From positions 1 to 40,933 of the forward strand of contig JAFYEL010000115.1 in the NCBI GenBank assembly GCA_017544285.1: a stretch of DNA of 40,933 nucleotides, read 5' to 3'. Of this stretch, positions 25,034 through 33,566 are shown one piece after another. This stretch comes from Lachnospiraceae bacterium (GTDB taxonomy: Bacteria; Bacillota; Clostridia; Lachnospirales; Lachnospiraceae). Numbering within the stretch: the stretch's first letter is position 1; every line of letters starts with the position of its first letter. A program made the position numbers and the translations under genes. The notes below the pieces were generated by a model. The model was not told the origin of the DNA. It ran no database searches and was given only the letters and a program-made list of their open reading frames with translations.

Positions 25034-26008
25034 TCAAATCCTTTCAAGGAGAGCCGTAGTCAGTGCGTAGAGGATACCCCTCTCTTTTGCCCTCATGACA
25101 ACAGAGATATAGGGATTCCCCGACTTGTCCTTAGTGTAGAGTACCAGATTGTTCCCAGCCGCAATCGTGGTGCCGGTCTTGCCGCCGATCACCGTTATGC
25201 CCTCCGGGGGAAATGCGTCGCCCTTAAGGAACAGATTTGTGGTCGCCAGATCCATCTCCCGGGCGCTGCCGTCCGCTGCCGTGTAGGGACAGGTGTAGCT
25301 TTGAGCGGAAATGATCTCATTGAACCAGTCGTATTTAACGGCCTCGTTCATCATCAGGTACATGTCGTAGGCCGTGGTGTAATGATCTTCATCGTGAAGT
25401 CCGTGAGGGTTGACAAAGTGAGTGCCCTGGGCTCCCAGAGCTGCCGCCTCCCGGTTCATCATGTCAGCAAACCCTTCGACGGAGCCGCCTACCGCCTCGG
25501 CTATTGCCACCGCGGCGTCATTGGCGGAGTACATGAGCAGAGCGTGCATGGCCTGGTCGGCGGTCATGGAATCTCCGCTCTCAAAGCCCGCAAGCTGTGC
25601 GCCGCTCTCTGTTATCTTTACGTTGGGTCCGCAGGTGATGACATCCTCTTTGCGAAGATGCTGCATTGCCACTATGGCGGTCATGACCTTTGTCATGCTG
25701 GCGGGATAAAGACGCCTGAATGCCGCCTCGGAATAAAGGGTCCTTGAATGCCCTGCGTCAAAAAGCGCGGCCGCGGCGTATGAATCCTCGTCGTAGCCTG
25801 AGGCAAAGCCCTTTTCCTCTTTTTCAACAACACAGATGTCGTTGCAGAAACCCTCAGCCATATAAGGATGAGAGAAGGATATCCTGAAAGAAGAACCCTC
25901 GGGGAGGGAAGAATAAGGCATATCCAGAGGCTTTTTCCCGCAGCCTGTAAACACCGGCAGCATCAGAAGCAGCATTATTAAAAGCAGTGTCCTATTTGTA
26001 CATTTCAC
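25034..26008 (-). CDS. D-alanyl-D-alanine carboxypeptidase, putative lipoprotein
   Basis: Low-molecular-weight penicillin-binding protein that trims the terminal D-Ala from peptidoglycan stem peptides outside the membrane. The three active-site motifs are present: S104-MTK107 (PASMTKVM), S161-A-N163 and K277-T-G (GGKTGTT). The N-terminus is a hydrophobic export signal ending VFTGC at C23, a probable lipidation site although F at -3 is atypical. The family's C-terminal beta domain is absent: the 324-residue protein ends about 45 residues after KTG. The start is GTG, 17 bases inside mgsA, with GAGGAG upstream. As the last gene of the elongation operon it fits a role in modifying new side-wall peptidoglycan. 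Confidence 0.9.
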   Translation of the reverse strand: MKCTNRTLLLIMLLLMLPVFTGCGKKPLDMPYSSLPEGSSFRISFSHPYMAEGFCNDICVVEKEEKGFASGYDEDSYAAAALFDAGHSRTLYSEAAFRRLYPASMTKVMTAIVAMQHLRKEDVITCGPNVKITESGAQLAGFESGDSMTADQAMHALLMYSANDAAVAIAEAVGGSVEGFADMMNREAAALGAQGTHFVNPHGLHDEDHYTTAYDMYLMMNEAVKYDWFNEIISAQSYTCPYTAADGSAREMDLATTNLFLKGDAFPPEGITVIGGKTGTTIAAGNNLVLYTKDKSGNPYISVVMRAKERGILYALTTALLERI

Positions 26009-26387
26009 GCCAGTCTAAATCTCCTCTGTCGAGAGACCTGATCAGAACCTCTGCCGTGGCAAGATTTGTGGCTATCGGAATATTGTGGACATCACAGAGC
26101 TTTGCGACATTTGCCATGTCGGGCTCGTGATTACCCCTGGTGAGGGGATCCCGAAGAAAGATGATCAGATCTATCTGGTTGTGCTCGATCTGAGCTCCGA
26201 GCTGCTGCTCGCCTCCCAGATGGCCTGCCAGATATTTGTGGATGTTGAGGTTTGTAACCTCTTCAACAAGCCTGCCGGTGGTTCCCGTAGCGTAAAGCTC
26301 GTTCTTGGCAAGGATGCCCCGGTAGGCGATGCAGAAATTCTGCATCAGTTTCTTTTTTGCGTCGTGTGCGATAAGTCCGATGTTCAT
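25992..26387 (-). CDS. mgsA: Methylglyoxal synthase
   Basis: Converts dihydroxyacetone phosphate to methylglyoxal and phosphate, a bypass that relieves sugar-phosphate build-up. The 131 residues align with the family throughout: IAHDAKK (the H/D pair near the N-terminus), LYATGTTGRLV (phosphate loop), FLRDPL, HEPD and IATNLATAEVLI. The motif that carries the catalytic base, GGDQQ in E. coli (D71), here reads GGEQQ (E60), a conservative Asp-to-Glu change. The gene lies 18 bases after rodA, as in other Clostridia, and overlaps the carboxypeptidase gene by 17 bases. Confidence 0.95.
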   Translation of the reverse strand: MNIGLIAHDAKKKLMQNFCIAYRGILAKNELYATGTTGRLVEEVTNLNIHKYLAGHLGGEQQLGAQIEHNQIDLIIFLRDPLTRGNHEPDMANVAKLCDVHNIPIATNLATAEVLIRSLDRGDLDWREMYK

Positions 26388-26405
26388 GAAATACCTTCCT
26401 AAAAA

Positions 26406-27524
26406 CTAACGTAGATCTCTTGGATCCAGCGGCTGTAATCCAATGTTCAGCACGATGCCCAGTCCTATGAAAAGACTGACCAGCGAGGTACTTCCGTAGC
26501 TCACGAAGGGCAGCGGAATACCTGTGTTCGGCATAAGTCCCGTGGTAACGGCAACGTTCATGAAGGTCTGGACGCCAACGTTCGTGGCAACTCCGGCACA
26601 CACCAGCATGCCGGCCAGATCCCTGGAGCGCCGCCCTATCCGGACGACCTGCAGCACGATACACATCTGAAGTATGAGCACAGCCATACACCCTACAAAA
26701 CCCAACTCCTCTCCGATGATGGCAAAGATAAAATCAGTCTGGGGCTCGGAAATGAAATTACCGTTTTTCACGGAGCCAACCTCGTTGTTTTTATAGCCCT
26801 TGCCCGTGAGCATACCGGAGCCTATGGCGGTTATGGAATTCTGCTGCTGATAACCCTCGGTGTTTGAGTACTTATCGGGCTGCAGCCACGCCAGGATCCT
26901 GGTCTGCTGGTAGTCCTTGATTATCTTCTGGTCGGGCTGAATGACAGTCACCAGGAGAAGCACCGCCACGGGTATAACCACCGCAAGAACTCCGAATATG
27001 ATGCGGTTGCTCAGACCCCCTATAAAGAGCAGCACGCAGAATATAACGAAGATCATGATGGTGGTGGAAAGATCCGGCTGCTTAAACACCAGCAGCAAGG
27101 GCGGTATCATCAGGATCACCATCTGGGATATCACCTTGAAGGTGTTGAGTTTTTCCCTATGTTTCATAATAAACTGTGCATAAAATAAAATCAACAGAAT
27201 TTTAGCCAGCTCCGAGGGCTGAAACCTGACCCCCAGAATCTCTATCCAGCGCTGGGCTCCCTTACTGTCATCACCGAAGAGAAGCACCGCCAGCAGCAGG
27301 ACTATGTTGAATCCGTAGATTATCCAGCTGAAGTTCAGCAGGAAGGAATAATCCACCAGAGACAGGAATATCATCAGGGCCACGCCCAGGACCAGACCCT
27401 CGATCTGCCTCATCTGAACCGACTGCTTTGCACTACCGATAATGAAAATGCCGTATATGGACTGGATCAGCGCAAATAGCACCAGTTTAAAGTTGTAGTT
27501 TTTTATGCTGTATCTTTTAAACAT
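26406..27524 (-). CDS. rodA: Rod-shape SEDS glycosyltransferase RodA
   Basis: SEDS-family peptidoglycan polymerase that works with the class B PBP encoded upstream in side-wall synthesis. The 372 residues contain about ten membrane segments. Recognisable family stretches are QRWIEILGVRFQPSELAKI, KQPDLSTTIM, EPQTDFIFAIIGEELGF with the conserved acidic residue, and MPNTGIPLPFVSYGSTSL. The mreBCD-pbp2 neighbourhood separates it from FtsW. Its start overlaps the minC stop by one base (TAATG). In relatives minD and minE usually lie between minC and rodA; here rodA follows minC directly. Confidence 0.96.
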   Translation of the reverse strand: MFKRYSIKNYNFKLVLFALIQSIYGIFIIGSAKQSVQMRQIEGLVLGVALMIFLSLVDYSFLLNFSWIIYGFNIVLLLAVLLFGDDSKGAQRWIEILGVRFQPSELAKILLILFYAQFIMKHREKLNTFKVISQMVILMIPPLLLVFKQPDLSTTIMIFVIFCVLLFIGGLSNRIIFGVLAVVIPVAVLLLVTVIQPDQKIIKDYQQTRILAWLQPDKYSNTEGYQQQNSITAIGSGMLTGKGYKNNEVGSVKNGNFISEPQTDFIFAIIGEELGFVGCMAVLILQMCIVLQVVRIGRRSRDLAGMLVCAGVATNVGVQTFMNVAVTTGLMPNTGIPLPFVSYGSTSLVSLFIGLGIVLNIGLQPLDPRDLR

Positions 27525-28258
27525 TAAAGTCTTGCAAGAAACTCCTTGGTTATCCCCTCCAGGATGATCTCGCCGTTCTTCTCATAGGCGATCCTGGCAG
27601 GTGACTTTGAAAACAGAGGAGATTTAAGCTCCTTTGAGGAAAGATGAGCGGTGACGCCGTTTATCACAAGCTCCGAGGGTTTCATCTCAAGGGCTGCCAC
27701 AAAGCATCCCCCTGCGGTAAGCGAACCTTCGGCCTCATCCGTCACCATTGAAAGCTCCGGCGCGTCCTCATCCAGGCTCTCCCCGGCAAAAGCGCTTCCG
27801 TAAAGGGTTCCCAGCACCACTATGCTGCCCGAGGACACCACTTTTGCCCCGGGATTCACATCCCCCACGATTATGAGGGCGTGCTCCGCCTCCAGGGTCT
27901 GTCCGGATCTGACGGTGCCGGTGTAGGCACGGCTCCCCGCCTCTTCATCCGTTTCCGTGAACTGGTTCACAGCCCTGAAATACACATCATTGCGGCTCTC
28001 GTCCTTTACGATGATGCAGCTTATCTGTACGTCGCAGGCGCCGGTTATGGCGCACACCAGTTCATCCTCTTCCTCACCGGTAAGAGGTCTTCCCACAAAT
28101 GAAATGGCCTTCTTGGCGTTGCCGAAGAACCTGGCGTTTTCCCCGAACTTGGCTCCAACCTCTTTGGCCAGCTCCTCAAAAGGAAGCTCCGGCGAGAGGA
28201 TCACTTCGAACCCGCTGGGAAAGCTCTTTATTGTGACGTTTGTGTTGTTGCTGCTCAT
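27524..28258 (-). CDS. minC: Septum-site-determining protein MinC (no adjacent minD/minE)
   Basis: Inhibitor of FtsZ polymerisation that is normally brought to the membrane by MinD. The 244-residue protein has the N-terminal MinC domain (about residues 1-100) and the C-terminal beta-helix, starting with TGTVRSGQTLEAEH; RSGQ (117-120) is the conserved MinD-contact motif, followed by GDVNPGAKVVSSGSIVVLG. An acidic insertion (about residues 160-180, ESLDEDAPELSMVTDEAEG) enlarges one turn of the helix. The chosen ATG has AGGGG upstream; the open frame runs 28 residues further into pbp2. minD and minE are absent from the following position. Confidence 0.93.
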   Translation of the reverse strand: MSSNNTNVTIKSFPSGFEVILSPELPFEELAKEVGAKFGENARFFGNAKKAISFVGRPLTGEEEDELVCAITGACDVQISCIIVKDESRNDVYFRAVNQFTETDEEAGSRAYTGTVRSGQTLEAEHALIIVGDVNPGAKVVSSGSIVVLGTLYGSAFAGESLDEDAPELSMVTDEAEGSLTAGGCFVAALEMKPSELVINGVTAHLSSKELKSPLFSKSPARIAYEKNGEIILEGITKEFLARL

Positions 28259-28286
28259 ATCGTATCCCCTGTTTAAACCCTGATGC

Positions 28287-31157
28287 TTAGTCTGATATGA
28301 TACCGCTGGTGGGTATCTCTGCTCTTCCGGTGATGATATCATCGGGATCCTTTATGTTAAAGGCATACTGGAAGGTATCCCTTGCTACCTCTGCCGCATT
28401 GGAGGAGGTGTATCCGTAGGCGATCCTGACGGCTATGGAAAGCTCGGGATCCCTGTAGGGCGCAAACCCTATAAAGAGTGCGTGGTTCGGACGGTTCCTG
28501 ACCTGCTGTGCCGTTCCGGTCTTGCCCGCCGCATAGACTCCGGAATCTTCAAAAGCAGCGGCATCCTCAACCACTCCTCTCATGCCCGAATGGAAGGCGT
28601 TCCAAACGGAATCCGAGGTCTCTATGGTGTTCCTGACGCTGGGTTTATAATCCTCCATCAGCCTTCCCTCCGAGTCGGTCAGCTTGTCCAGAAGGCTTAT
28701 GTTATAGCAGGTACCTCTGTTGGCGATGCAGGCGGCGTAGCGCCCCAGCGCCACTGTGGTAAAGGAGTTGGTACCCTGTCCGATGGCGGAACGCACGGAG
28801 TCCTCATCGGAAATGGTGGGCTCGGCCTCCGTCAGCTCTATTCCGGATTTATCCGTAAGGCCGAACTGGTCGGCATACTTCCTGAGTTTATTCAGACCGG
28901 TCTGTGAGCTGTAATGTCCGTAGCCGTCCAGTCCCAGCCTGTAGCCGTCCTCATAAAAGAAGAAGTTGCAGGAGTTCCTGATGGCCCCGGCAACATCCAG
29001 CTTGCCGTGGTTGCTGGGATATTTCCAGCACTTGGGGTTGTCGACCTTGTCGAACTCACCGAGACACTCGATGGTCTCTCCCAGGTTAATGACTCCCTCG
29101 GTTATGCCCGCCAGGGCGGAAACGATCTTGTAGGTGGAACCCGGTGCCGTCTTCTGCTGTGTGGCGTAGGAGTACAGCGGATTGGAAAGATCATTCTGAA
29201 GGCTTGTGTAATAGGCGGCGTCAATGGAGTTTGCCAGCCTGTTGTTGTCGTAGCTCGGGTAGGAAACGCAGGCCCTTACCTCTCCCGTTTGTACGTCGCA
29301 TATGACGCAGGAGGCGGTACAGGGATCCAGTGCCAGCTGGGCCGGGGTGATCTCAAGGGACCTGATCTCCTTTATCATAAAGTTATAGGGAGTGAGCTCC
29401 CCGGACAAAAGCTCCGACTTGGTCTGAAGATCGTCGGTTATGGCGCCCTGTTCGTAAAGAGCCATGCAGATCTGCAGACCGGTGATATCCTCATCACGGA
29501 TCATATATTTTATGATCTTTCTGGAAAAAGCGTTGTTATCCCTTAAAAGCTCGATTATCCTGTCCACCAGGGCTGTGTAGACCTGGGTGGAATCGGAGTA
29601 CTGCTCCGCGGTGTCAAGCTTTGTCACATCTATCCACTCCATTGCTATGGCGTGGCGCAGGTACTGGGAAAGGGGAATGCTCTCCGCCTTCCAGGCCTGG
29701 TAGGTCTCATCCTTTTCATCCACCATATCGGATCTTAAGATACCTACTGCCGAGGATGAGATGAGCTGGGTGATAAAGCTTTCGTATACCTGGTATTCCT
29801 TGTCCAGAAGCTCGTAGGGCGTTGCCCCCTCCAAAAGCTCGCGCTTTACGGATTCCAGGACCCTCTCCTGCTTCTGCTTCATGGCCTCGTTTATCTGCTG
29901 TTCGTAGCGGCCGCTCCCCTGCTCACCCATGTGGCCTATGTCCAGTACGCCGTTGTTAAGAAGGGCGTAATAAACATTGTCGATGGGGATGATGATGTTC
30001 GCCGCGGACTCGTTTTCCCCCTGGATGTATTCCTTGACATTACGGATCCTGGAGACCACGATACCTGCCAGCTTCTGTTCAAGTATCTTATAAACCGCTG
30101 ACTGGAGATCCGCATCTATGGTGAGGTAGAGGTCGTTGCCCGCCACGGGTTCGGTCTCGTCAGCCGTCTCAACCACCTTACCCACATTGTCAACGTAAAC
30201 CTGGCGGTGGCCTTTTTTACCCTGGAGCTGTTTTTCCATCACCTGCTCTATGCCCGCACGGCCGACCATGTCGTTTCTCTCGTAGGAACCGCCGTCGGCG
30301 TTGAAGGTCTCAAGCTCCGTCTGGGAGATGATACCCGTGTATCCCAGGATGGGGGAAAGGCTGGGCTCATCTATATACCGGCGCACCGTATCCTCGGCGA
30401 TGTCAACGCCCTGGAGCTCGGACTTATTTTCCATGATGATGGCCACTGTCTTTTCGGAAAGTCCCGTAGCCACGGTGGTGGCGATATATTTCTGGAAGCT
30501 GTTAAGGCTCATGGCGTAGCGCACCGAAACCAGCTTTAACAGCTCATCCTTCGTGTAGCCCTCCATGGGGGCCAGATCCAGCCTGCCCTTTGCGTTCTCG
30601 GTGTAGGTGCCTATACCGAATTTGTTTGTACCGCAGAGATAGGCTATCACCTCTTCGGGGGTGGAATCCTTTTCCTTTACCAGAAGGTCCGTGGTCTTGG
30701 AACGGCCGTAGATATCCGCCAGAAAACGGAGAAGGGCCTTTCCCTCCACCGTGTACTCAAACCTTCCGTCGCGGCTCAGGGTGATGGGAAATTCCACTGT
30801 CAGCTTGTCGCTGTTTGCCTCCACCATCTCGATGAGCCTGTAAATGGTGTCGTTGATCTCACGGTTCTTTGCGGAGCCGGTGGAGTCGTAATTATCCTCC
30901 ATGGTGACGGAGTAAGCCAGCTCGTCGTAGGCAAGCAGGGTTCCGTTCTTGTCGTATATCTTTCCCCTGGTGCTCTTTATGGACTGCTCCTTCAGAATCT
31001 TCAGGGTGAAGTTGTCCTGATAATCCTTTCCGTTTACGATCTGCAGTTCAAAAAGCCTGTGCACCAGAACTCCGAAAAGGATGAACATGAACAGCACAAG
31101 GACAAACATCCTGGAGGTTATGAAATTTATGATCTGCTCTCTGATCTCGTTTAGCAT
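28287..31157 (-). CDS. mrdA: Penicillin-binding protein 2 (class B transpeptidase, elongation)
   Basis: Cross-links peptidoglycan in the elongation complex with RodA and MreBCD. One N-terminal membrane segment (FVLVLFMFILFGVLV, about residues 18-32) precedes the dimerisation domain (STRGKIYDKNGTLLAY, and NDMVGRAGIEQVMEKQLQGK). The transpeptidase motifs are S674-TYK677 (APGSTYKIV), S729-C-N731 and K879-T-G881 (AGKTGTAQQV). At 956 residues it is about 250-300 longer than E. coli PBP2: residues about 365-605 are an extra helical segment placed between LYLTIDADLQSAVYKILEQ and SCVICDVQTGEVRACVSYPS, parts that are contiguous in most homologues. It lies one base after mreD. Confidence 0.94.
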   Translation of the reverse strand: MLNEIREQIINFITSRMFVLVLFMFILFGVLVHRLFELQIVNGKDYQDNFTLKILKEQSIKSTRGKIYDKNGTLLAYDELAYSVTMEDNYDSTGSAKNREINDTIYRLIEMVEANSDKLTVEFPITLSRDGRFEYTVEGKALLRFLADIYGRSKTTDLLVKEKDSTPEEVIAYLCGTNKFGIGTYTENAKGRLDLAPMEGYTKDELLKLVSVRYAMSLNSFQKYIATTVATGLSEKTVAIIMENKSELQGVDIAEDTVRRYIDEPSLSPILGYTGIISQTELETFNADGGSYERNDMVGRAGIEQVMEKQLQGKKGHRQVYVDNVGKVVETADETEPVAGNDLYLTIDADLQSAVYKILEQKLAGIVVSRIRNVKEYIQGENESAANIIIPIDNVYYALLNNGVLDIGHMGEQGSGRYEQQINEAMKQKQERVLESVKRELLEGATPYELLDKEYQVYESFITQLISSSAVGILRSDMVDEKDETYQAWKAESIPLSQYLRHAIAMEWIDVTKLDTAEQYSDSTQVYTALVDRIIELLRDNNAFSRKIIKYMIRDEDITGLQICMALYEQGAITDDLQTKSELLSGELTPYNFMIKEIRSLEITPAQLALDPCTASCVICDVQTGEVRACVSYPSYDNNRLANSIDAAYYTSLQNDLSNPLYSYATQQKTAPGSTYKIVSALAGITEGVINLGETIECLGEFDKVDNPKCWKYPSNHGKLDVAGAIRNSCNFFFYEDGYRLGLDGYGHYSSQTGLNKLRKYADQFGLTDKSGIELTEAEPTISDEDSVRSAIGQGTNSFTTVALGRYAACIANRGTCYNISLLDKLTDSEGRLMEDYKPSVRNTIETSDSVWNAFHSGMRGVVEDAAAFEDSGVYAAGKTGTAQQVRNRPNHALFIGFAPYRDPELSIAVRIAYGYTSSNAAEVARDTFQYAFNIKDPDDIITGRAEIPTSGIISD

Positions 31158-31158
31158 T

Positions 31159-31680
31159 TTATACGAACTTTGCTTCGTTCTCCCTCTCTTTTGCCTCCAG
31201 GGATGTGTTTATGGCAAGCACCACCCTGTAGAGCACCAGAGTAATGAGGACGGTGTACACCGCCTCGGGCATCATCACCCGGCGCATGTAGGAAAGAAGG
31301 TCCATCCTGCGACGCAGCAGAAACATCACTATATAGACTATGAACCAGTATGTGAAGTCGCTTATGGCGATAAAGATGATGGGAAGCTTGATGTCTTCGG
31401 GATAGAATATCCTGTGGAAATATCCGTTGATATACCCCATCAGGGTGTAGATAAAGGCGTAGATCCCGATGATGCCTCCGCCGAAAAATGCATCCGTCAG
31501 AAGGCCGCAGACAAAGCCCACCATCATGCCTTCATTCTGCCCCCTCATGAATCCGAAGCAGGAAACCAGCATCAGGACCGCGTTGGGTGCCACTCCGGAA
31601 AAGGCTATGGCCTTAAAGAGGGTACCCTGCATTATAAAGATGACGAGTATCATCAAAAAAGAAACCAAAACTCTTTTCAT
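31159..31680 (-). CDS. mreD: Rod shape-determining protein MreD
   Basis: Small integral membrane protein of the elongation complex. The 173 residues form about five hydrophobic helices. Family-typical features are the opening VLVSFLMILVIFIMQGTLF, then APNAVLMLVSCFGFMRGQNE, GFVCGLLTDAFFGGGIIG and a polar end (AKERENEAKFV). MreD sequences are weakly conserved and the call rests equally on its place between mreC and pbp2. The ribosome site lies inside the end of mreC, 9 bases upstream. Confidence 0.93.
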   Translation of the reverse strand: MKRVLVSFLMILVIFIMQGTLFKAIAFSGVAPNAVLMLVSCFGFMRGQNEGMMVGFVCGLLTDAFFGGGIIGIYAFIYTLMGYINGYFHRIFYPEDIKLPIIFIAISDFTYWFIVYIVMFLLRRRMDLLSYMRRVMMPEAVYTVLITLVLYRVVLAINTSLEAKERENEAKFV

Positions 31681-31689
31681 TGACTCTTA

Positions 31690-32559
31690 TCATTCTCCGA
31701 ATTTGTCGCTCTTCAGCTCTTTGATGATGAGCACCACATCCAGGTGGGCAAAGTCCACGCCGGGGGTGATGGTGCCGGATCTGGTGAGGTTGTTGTTGTC
31801 AGTCTCCACGGAGCTGATATAGCCGATGTTTATTCCCGGAAGATACTTGTCCGAGATATCGCTGGTGACCACCACGTCACCATTTGCCACCGTGCCTTCC
31901 TCATCCACCAGCTGGGAAAATCTGATCTGCCCCTGTTCCATCAGCAGCAGGTCTCCCGTCACCATCAGATGGTCGGAGGTGGAAAGTACCTGAGCACTGA
32001 CATTTGAAGCGTCGTCTATTATGGACCTGACTCCCGCCCAGTTGGGGCCGACCTCGGTGACTATACCGACCAGGCCCGAGCCGGACATGACGTTCATATC
32101 TTTTTCGATGCCGTCTACCTCGCCCTTGTCTATGACGAAATTGGAAAACCAGTTTCCGGCATCGCCGGCGATGACTCTGGCACCTATCTTTTCGTAGCCC
32201 GAATATTTCCGGTCAAGCTCGTACAGGTCCCTCAGCTCGTTGAGTTCGTACTTGTCCTGTACCAGGTTGTAGTTCTCGATCTTAAGCTCGTCGAGCTCGG
32301 CCTGGAGCTTGTTGTTCTGCTCCATGACCTTGCGGAGCTCCTTCAGGTCATCGGCTCTGGTGGCCACGGTGGAACCCAGGGTCTTAATACCCTTCTGAAA
32401 GGGCACCACCAGATACCCCGACACATAGGAAAGGGGTGTCTGTATGATGTCCGTGGTATAGCTCACCACCATCAGAAGCACGCAGACAAGGGTAAGTATC
32501 AGCAGCACATATCTGCTGGAAAGCTCTATTCTCTTGTGTGTGATCCTGACTCTGGGCAT
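31690..32559 (-). CDS. mreC: Rod shape-determining protein MreC
   Basis: Membrane-anchored extracellular scaffold of the elongation complex that activates PBP2. The 289-residue protein has a membrane segment at residues about 17-36 (YVLLILTLVCVLLMVVSY), a coiled coil at about 68-108 (LKELRKVMEQNNKLQAELDE) and the beta-rich MreC domain with ARVIAGDAGNWFSNFVIDKG, GSGLVGIVTEVGPNWAGVRS and TSDISDKYLPGINIGYI. Its start overlaps the mreB stop by one base (TAATG), so translation of the two is probably coupled. Confidence 0.96.
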   Translation of the reverse strand: MPRVRITHKRIELSSRYVLLILTLVCVLLMVVSYTTDIIQTPLSYVSGYLVVPFQKGIKTLGSTVATRADDLKELRKVMEQNNKLQAELDELKIENYNLVQDKYELNELRDLYELDRKYSGYEKIGARVIAGDAGNWFSNFVIDKGEVDGIEKDMNVMSGSGLVGIVTEVGPNWAGVRSIIDDASNVSAQVLSTSDHLMVTGDLLLMEQGQIRFSQLVDEEGTVANGDVVVTSDISDKYLPGINIGYISSVETDNNNLTRSGTITPGVDFAHLDVVLIIKELKSDKFGE

Positions 32560-33566
32560 TACTTGGACATTCCCTGGATAGAATATGCAACGGATTTGTA
32601 GTTGTCGTCATTTATGACCCTGGCCAGTCCGCAGGCTACGGAGTCCGCAGCGTTCTCAGCGATATTGACCTTAAGATTGGTGCCGGCGGATATGAGCTCA
32701 CCCAGGTGGTTCGTCCTTGCGGAACCGCCTGTGACATATATGCCGTGCCTGTAGATATCTGCGGCAAGCTCCGGAGGAGTGCGCTCCAGGATCACCTTAA
32801 TGTTGTCGATTATGATATCAAAATGCTCCTTTAGAGCCTGGTCCACCAGCTGTGTGGGGATCTCTCTCTCAACGGGAAGGCCGGTGACTATATCCCTTCC
32901 GTATACCACGGCGGGAAGTCCCTCGTCCTCAAGCTCCTTTAAGCTGACCTTGACAGCCTCTGCGGTCTTGCCTCCGATCATGAGGTTGAACTCTTTTCTC
33001 ACAGCTGCCCTTATGGCCTCGTCGAACTTCTGGCCTCCGGTCTTGATGAGCTTTGAGAGCACGATACCGCCCAGGGAAAGAATGGATATCTCTGTGGTCG
33101 CAAAACCTATATCAACCACCAGTACGCCCTGGGAGTTCTTTACATCAATATCAAGGCCCAGGCCGTCGGCTATGGCCTTTTCCACCACCATGATCTTTCT
33201 GGCCTTGACTCCGGCGTCCTTTACAAGATCAAAGAAGGAACGCTTCTCAACCTCAGTAACGTCGGTGGGCACGGAGATATAGTAGTCCGCTCCCGCAGCC
33301 TTTGAACCCGCCAGATCCTCGATGAAACACTTGAGCACCGTCTGCATGTTCTTGATGTCGGCGATGACGCCGTTGGTGAGGGGATAGGAAATATGTATGT
33401 TCCCCGGAGCTTTTTCGTACATCTCAAAAGCCGAATCACCGTAGGCAAAAAGCGTGTCCTTATTCTTTATGGCGATGATGTTTTTTTCGTTTAAGATAGA
33501 GTCGTCGGCACTGTAGTAAATCTTGATGTTTCCCGTGCCCAGATCTATGCCGAATGAATTGCTCAT
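32559..33566 (-). CDS. mreB: MreB-like actin homologue, divergent form
   Basis: Bacterial actin that guides side-wall synthesis. The 335-residue protein keeps the actin fold signatures in altered form: phosphate-1 GIDLGTGNIKIYY (residues 6-18), phosphate-2 VVDIGFATTEISILSLGG (150-167; DIGGGTTE in standard MreB) and adenosine motif GIYVTGGSARTNHLGELI. The usual EEPMAAAIGAG region reads VEKAIADGLGLDI. Such divergent operonic MreBs are, to my knowledge, common in Lachnospiraceae, which supports the taxonomic call. The start overlaps the carB stop by 4 bases (ATGA). A more conventional MreB or Mbl may exist elsewhere. Confidence 0.9.
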   Translation of the reverse strand: MSNSFGIDLGTGNIKIYYSADDSILNEKNIIAIKNKDTLFAYGDSAFEMYEKAPGNIHISYPLTNGVIADIKNMQTVLKCFIEDLAGSKAAGADYYISVPTDVTEVEKRSFFDLVKDAGVKARKIMVVEKAIADGLGLDIDVKNSQGVLVVDIGFATTEISILSLGGIVLSKLIKTGGQKFDEAIRAAVRKEFNLMIGGKTAEAVKVSLKELEDEGLPAVVYGRDIVTGLPVEREIPTQLVDQALKEHFDIIIDNIKVILERTPPELAADIYRHGIYVTGGSARTNHLGELISAGTNLKVNIAENAADSVACGLARVINDDNYKSVAYSIQGMSK

